A stretch of DNA of 27,605 nt, taken from a virus. Positions 24,523 through 27,605 of this stretch are shown here, one piece after another (the stretch's first letter is position 1; every line of letters begins with the position of its first letter). The stretch is taken from positions 1 through 27,605 of IMG/VR virus record IMGVR_UViG_3300007346_000174. One strand, written 5' to 3'. A model generated the notes under the pieces. That model had not been told where the DNA came from and ran no database searches. It was given only the letters and a program-made list of their open reading frames with translations. The translations under genes and the position numbers were made by a program.

Positions 24523-24690
24523 TCACGCTTCCTTGTATTCAACTGCTTTTACACAACTAAAGGGTAATGACATAAAAGGTTTGCTTTCGCCATCCCTGTA
24601 TATCTTATACCCATGTGGTGTTTCTTCAATGTTTACATTGGAATAACATCTTTCTGGGGGAATATAAATAATTTTACCTAATCTTTTCAT
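24523..24690 (-). CDS. 55-residue protein of unknown function
   Basis: The frame encodes a small basic protein (KRLGKIIYIPPERCY, then PHGYKIYRDGESKPFMSL). The ATG at 24690 is preceded by GGGGGTTAAGAA, a clear ribosome-binding site, and overlaps the stop of the preceding small gene by 4 nt. A short spacer of 4 nt leads to the SAP-domain gene. It contains two cysteines and likely folds as a small beta unit. Coding is supported by the overlap and ribosome-binding site, not by recognised homology. Confidence 0.6.
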   Translation of the reverse strand: MKRLGKIIYIPPERCYSNVNIEETPHGYKIYRDGESKPFMSLPFSCVKAVEYKEA

Positions 24691-24794
24691 TTCTTAACCC
24701 CCGTAATCAAATCTTTCTTTTGTTCCTTTTCTGCTTTATCTAACTCTTTTGACTTTACATCAAACCATTCATCTAACATTTTACATCTTGTCAT
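24687..24794 (-). CDS. 35-residue charged helical protein
   Basis: The ATG at 24794 lies 1 nt after the preceding stop and follows AGGTGATG; the stop overlaps the next start by 4 nt. The product is almost entirely helical and charged (FDVKSKELDKAEKEQKKDL). It could be a tiny virion or membrane-associated helper. Very short, so the support is the packing with neighbours and the ribosome-binding site. Confidence 0.5.
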   Translation of the reverse strand: MTRCKMLDEWFDVKSKELDKAEKEQKKDLITGVKK

Positions 24795-24795
24795 T

Positions 24796-25032
24796 TTACA
24801 TCACCTGTGTTCCACCAATTACGACTGAAAGCACACCAATAATTGCGGCGGCTAACTTTTTCATCAGTTCAAACCCGTTGTTCAACACTTGATTCTGCAC
24901 TTCCAATGCACCTGTCAGCGATGACATCTGCCTGTCTCGCTCGGCCTGTGCGTCAGCCATTTTCGTGAAGGCTTCTTCCAGCCTATCAAGCCTGTGATTT
25001 TGTAGTGGGTCTTGTTCGCTCATTTTACTCAT
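24796..25032 (-). CDS. Coiled-coil protein with C-terminal membrane helix (possible XhlA/holin-type)
   Basis: This 78-residue protein has an N-terminal amphipathic helix (residues 12-56, HRLDRLEEAFTKMADAQAER) and a C-terminal membrane segment at about 58-76 (MKKLAAAIIGVLSVVIGG). This plan is like XhlA-type holin partners, but also like tail-anchored virion proteins; an archaeal role in lysis is not established. The ATG at 25032 is 8 nt after AAGGAG. Two more possible starts (GTG 25041, ATG 25023) come from a 9-base unit repeated three times. The gene follows a 55-residue gene and precedes the SAP group. Confidence 0.65.
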   Translation of the reverse strand: MSKMSEQDPLQNHRLDRLEEAFTKMADAQAERDRQMSSLTGALEVQNQVLNNGFELMKKLAAAIIGVLSVVIGGTQVM

Positions 25033-25033
25033 T

Positions 25034-25201
25034 TTACTCACTCCTTAAAGATTCTATGTGTTCAGCCGTAGGACAAGGGCATATATCCGTAGGCCATAAA
25101 TCTAAAATTAAATACATTCCGTTACCGTCATCGTGTAAGACATTTCCTTCTTTTAACACTTGATAATAGTGTTGTTCCAATACTTCATAATAAGTTTTCA
25201 T
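25034..25201 (-). CDS. 55-residue protein of unknown function
   Basis: The ATG at 25201 overlaps the stop of the fibre-like gene by 4 nt (ATGA). The product contains a helical start (YYEVLEQHYYQVLKEG), a strand (MYLILDLWPTD) and CPCP near residue 41. It is acidic at both ends. The stop lies just before the ATG of the coiled-coil membrane protein, with AAGGAG inside its last codons serving that gene. No family is recognised; translational coupling supports it. Confidence 0.6.
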   Translation of the reverse strand: MKTYYEVLEQHYYQVLKEGNVLHDDGNGMYLILDLWPTDICPCPTAEHIESLRSE

Positions 25202-27605
25202 GCTATTTTCACCATTTCCATTATTGTTGCGGGGTTATTACTTGCACCACCGGACTTTAATTTAAATTGAGTGCCGCTTGCATTATGGTCAACTATCTTA
25301 TACTTATTTTCTAAAGTATCTCCATTTGCTAAAGTTACAATATAACTACTATAAAAATGAGTATCAGCCCAAAAACCGTTTATCTGCGCCCTACCAAAAC
25401 CTACCATAGTTGAAGTATTTTTATACGCTAATAACTGTAAAGTATATTTATTACCACTTACTTCACCTATGGGATTAGTTGAGGCAGGGCCAAATTGATA
25501 CTGAACTCTAACCATATATGTTCCAGCAGTTGAAGCAGTAGCAGTAAATACTCCACTTGAAAAACCTGTTAATGTTCCTGTTCTTGTAAAGTTTGTTGTG
25601 TCATCTGTAAGAAACAAATGGTCTGTTGCTTCGGCTTTATTATCATAATCAGTAGTGGATTTCCATACTCCGTAAGTGCCGGTAGCATCTGTTTCAACAT
25701 AATCAACATTAGGAGTTGCGCCTACTAAATCTCCATTAGAGTCTGATTTAATTAAAGAGGAAACAACACCTTGTCTAACTGTGCCGGATATTCTTGCTGA
25801 ACCATCAACCGCTAAACCACCTGTTGTAGCAAGTCCTCCGCCATCATTAGCATCAACAAAACCTGTTTCTTCTATGTCTAAAGTTTTACCAACGGCCATA
25901 CTTGTAGCAAAGTCAACATATCCTCCACTAACATATCCAAGAAGTGCGTCATGACCCGAAGTATCAGAATCAGCAAGCATTGTTCCAAGCAAAGTCCAAC
26001 CATTACCTGTTCCTAAATTAAACATCATATGTAAATCAATATCATTTGACGCATTAGAAATGTAAATCTGCAAAGCCGCCCCATCATAAGTAGCACCTTC
26101 TTTAATTCTAAAGTCTGTGAAAGCAATCGCATTTCCATATCCCGATACACCTAACAAATTAATAAAGTTTGAACCATTAGCCCCAAACTGATGTCCTACC
26201 TCTATCCTACAAGTTCTATGCCTCGATGACCTTTTATCTTGAATGTAAAATTGAGCCTGTCCTCTTTGACCACTACTGCCGACTAAATCTCTTCCTTTAA
26301 TTACTGCAAAAGTCCACCAGCCCGTAGCATAATCTAAAGATAAACTTTCTCTTTGTAATATAGTTGTGTTACTTGTATAACTACCGCTACCTGTTCTTTC
26401 CATTAAACCATTAGCAGAAAAATCAGAATCCATAATTGCACCTGCGGAAGCAACATTAGTAGCATCGGTTACATCTGCACCATCTTCAACATTAATATGA
26501 CTTCTAAGAGTCGGTGCATCCACGCCAAGAGCGATAGTGCCACTTGTTGTAATAGGAGAACCGGAGTCAACTTCAATACCATCTGAACCCGATACTGCTA
26601 CGCTTGTGACTGTTCCGCTACCGCCACCGCCACCGCTACTTATGTCTGTTGTTCCAATTTTTAATTTGTTTGAATCTGTGCTATCAAGCCAAAGAGTATT
26701 AGCAGTCACATTACCGGGATTAGCAGAAACAGGAGTTAATTCAAGACCTGTTGGGTCAATAAGACCCCCTACTGTTAATTTACCTGTAATATCAAAATCG
26801 CCTGTAAAATTACCATCAACCGCATTAATTGTATTAGGAACATCATTTGTTCTACCAATATTACTTACAATGATTTTTACATTTGAACCAGAAATGTCTG
26901 CTATATGACCTACATTTTGAATAAGATGTGTTGCACTTGTAGGTCTTGTAATTGTTAAATTACCTGCCGTTGTTGGAGACACATAAAGAGTTTTACCTAC
27001 ATCTGTAGGGTCGGTAAGAGTATCATCAATAATACTACTACTTACTGTAATTAAACCATTAACACAAGCATATCCAGAAGCACTTCCGGCTATTTGTTCA
27101 AGAACAAGACCTATAGAAGCCATAGTGCTTTCAGAATCGGCTTGTGCTGGTGATACGGCAGGATGAGTACCTTCTCCAGAAACATATACTGCTTGTCCTT
27201 TAGAAATAGTTGATGCCGTATCATTTTCTATTTGTATTATAATATGTGACTTTAATTTACCAACCTCAAGTAATTCATTCGCAGAATCATAATTAAAATT
27301 AACACTACTTGATAATTGATTTGGTTGAGAACCAAATAAAACATTACCTTCTGCTACTGATTTAATTCCTGTTCCACCATCTGCTACCCCAAGAGTTTCA
27401 CCTGTTTTAGGATATACATAGATACCGTCAGCAACGGGAATAAAGCCCCATGTGCCTCTTATAGTAGGTCTATTGATTAAAAGAATAGCACACCCTATTG
27501 AATCACTACCTCCCTTCAAAGAAGCCCCTGTATTGATAGTTAAATCGTTTAATTGTAATCTTGTTGCTTGTGTTATTTTAGCCCAAGCACCAGCACCATC
27601 AACAG
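25198..27605 (-). CDS. Fibre-like virion protein with C1q-like tip (5' end outside window)
   Basis: The frame stays open to the right edge of the window, so the gene begins outside; the TTG at 27519 is internal. At least 802 residues are visible. It is rich in Gly, Ser, Thr and Asn with fibre motifs: GVADGGTGIKSVAEGNVLFG, a run of five glycines followed by SGTVTSVAVSGSDGIEVD, and GKLTVGGLIDPTG repeats. The last 130 residues (GVFTATASTAGTYMVRVQY, GNKYTLQLLAYKN, ATIMEMVKIA) look like a C1q/TNF-type jellyroll that would bind host surfaces. It is placed upstream of head-tail connectors rather than after the tail-tip gene, so it may be a head fibre or decoration protein. Low cysteine and long beta repeats fit a trimeric fibre. 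Confidence 0.75.
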   Translation of the reverse strand, partial: VDGAGAWAKITQATRLQLNDLTINTGASLKGGSDSIGCAILLINRPTIRGTWGFIPVADGIYVYPKTGETLGVADGGTGIKSVAEGNVLFGSQPNQLSSSVNFNYDSANELLEVGKLKSHIIIQIENDTASTISKGQAVYVSGEGTHPAVSPAQADSESTMASIGLVLEQIAGSASGYACVNGLITVSSSIIDDTLTDPTDVGKTLYVSPTTAGNLTITRPTSATHLIQNVGHIADISGSNVKIIVSNIGRTNDVPNTINAVDGNFTGDFDITGKLTVGGLIDPTGLELTPVSANPGNVTANTLWLDSTDSNKLKIGTTDISSGGGGGSGTVTSVAVSGSDGIEVDSGSPITTSGTIALGVDAPTLRSHINVEDGADVTDATNVASAGAIMDSDFSANGLMERTGSGSYTSNTTILQRESLSLDYATGWWTFAVIKGRDLVGSSGQRGQAQFYIQDKRSSRHRTCRIEVGHQFGANGSNFINLLGVSGYGNAIAFTDFRIKEGATYDGAALQIYISNASNDIDLHMMFNLGTGNGWTLLGTMLADSDTSGHDALLGYVSGGYVDFATSMAVGKTLDIEETGFVDANDGGGLATTGGLAVDGSARISGTVRQGVVSSLIKSDSNGDLVGATPNVDYVETDATGTYGVWKSTTDYDNKAEATDHLFLTDDTTNFTRTGTLTGFSSGVFTATASTAGTYMVRVQYQFGPASTNPIGEVSGNKYTLQLLAYKNTSTMVGFGRAQINGFWADTHFYSSYIVTLANGDTLENKYKIVDHNASGTQFKLKSGGASNNPATIMEMVKIA

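Noticed and set aside
26620-26645. Short GCC-ACC repeat as a tandem repeat element
   Set aside because: It is simply the run of glycine codons before the SGTVTSV fibre motif.
26537-26908. Plus-strand frame of 123 codons opposite the fibre gene
   Set aside because: Its run of prolines is the complement of the glycine run of the fibre gene.
1-27605. tRNA genes, attachment sites, insertion sequences
   Set aside because: No cloverleaf-like sequence with T-loop, no integrase or transposase, and no terminal repeats were seen.

Overview
The window looks like part of the genome of a tailed double-stranded DNA virus (Caudoviricetes, siphovirus-type tail) that infects an archaeon. Its tail genes are phage-like, but its replication genes are archaeal: a family B DNA polymerase, a sliding clamp, a primase with PriS-like and PriL-like halves in one chain, an XPF/Hef-type nuclease and a Cas4/AddB-like nuclease. 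Several genes have an archaeal TATA-like box centred 26-28 nt before the ATG. The DNA is AT-rich and tightly packed, with 4-nt or 1-nt start/stop overlaps. The combination resembles what is known of viruses of marine euryarchaea (the magrovirus type); that host assignment is inference, because no capsid, portal or terminase gene lies in the window.

Plus-strand replication module (about 1-9283). In order: an open 5' fragment with a possible OB-fold region, a Sak4/RecA-like ATPase with an altered Walker A, a small His/Cys protein, the sliding clamp, a winged-helix protein, a beta-class DNA methyltransferase, a 57-residue HTH protein, DNA polymerase B, a coiled-coil zinc ribbon, a Cas4-like nuclease, a 48-residue zinc ribbon, the primase, and the XPF-type nuclease. 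Together these could supply priming, synthesis, clamp tethering, recombination and flap or fork processing.

Convergent junction (9284-9392). The two modules meet tail to tail around a perfect 12-bp inverted repeat with a 56-nt loop, which is probably a terminator or a structured RNA.

Minus-strand virion module (27605 down to 9393). Read in the direction of transcription: a fibre-like protein (open at the window edge), five small genes (one a coiled-coil protein with a C-terminal membrane helix, one a membrane-anchored SAP-domain protein), a head-tail connector, a gp10-like neck protein, a tail terminator with a lectin-like N-terminal domain, the tail tube protein, a small unknown, the two tail assembly chaperone frames joined by a probable -1 ribosomal frameshift, the tape measure protein, and a 2353-residue tail-tip protein. 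No sheath gene is seen, which supports a long non-contractile tail.

The most striking genome-wide signal is that reading the window through I find no GATC, CTAG, AGCT or ACGT, although other palindromic tetramers are common. This suggests strong selection, for example by host restriction. No tRNA, rRNA, CRISPR array, integrase or insertion sequence was seen, and no gap exceeds 300 bases.
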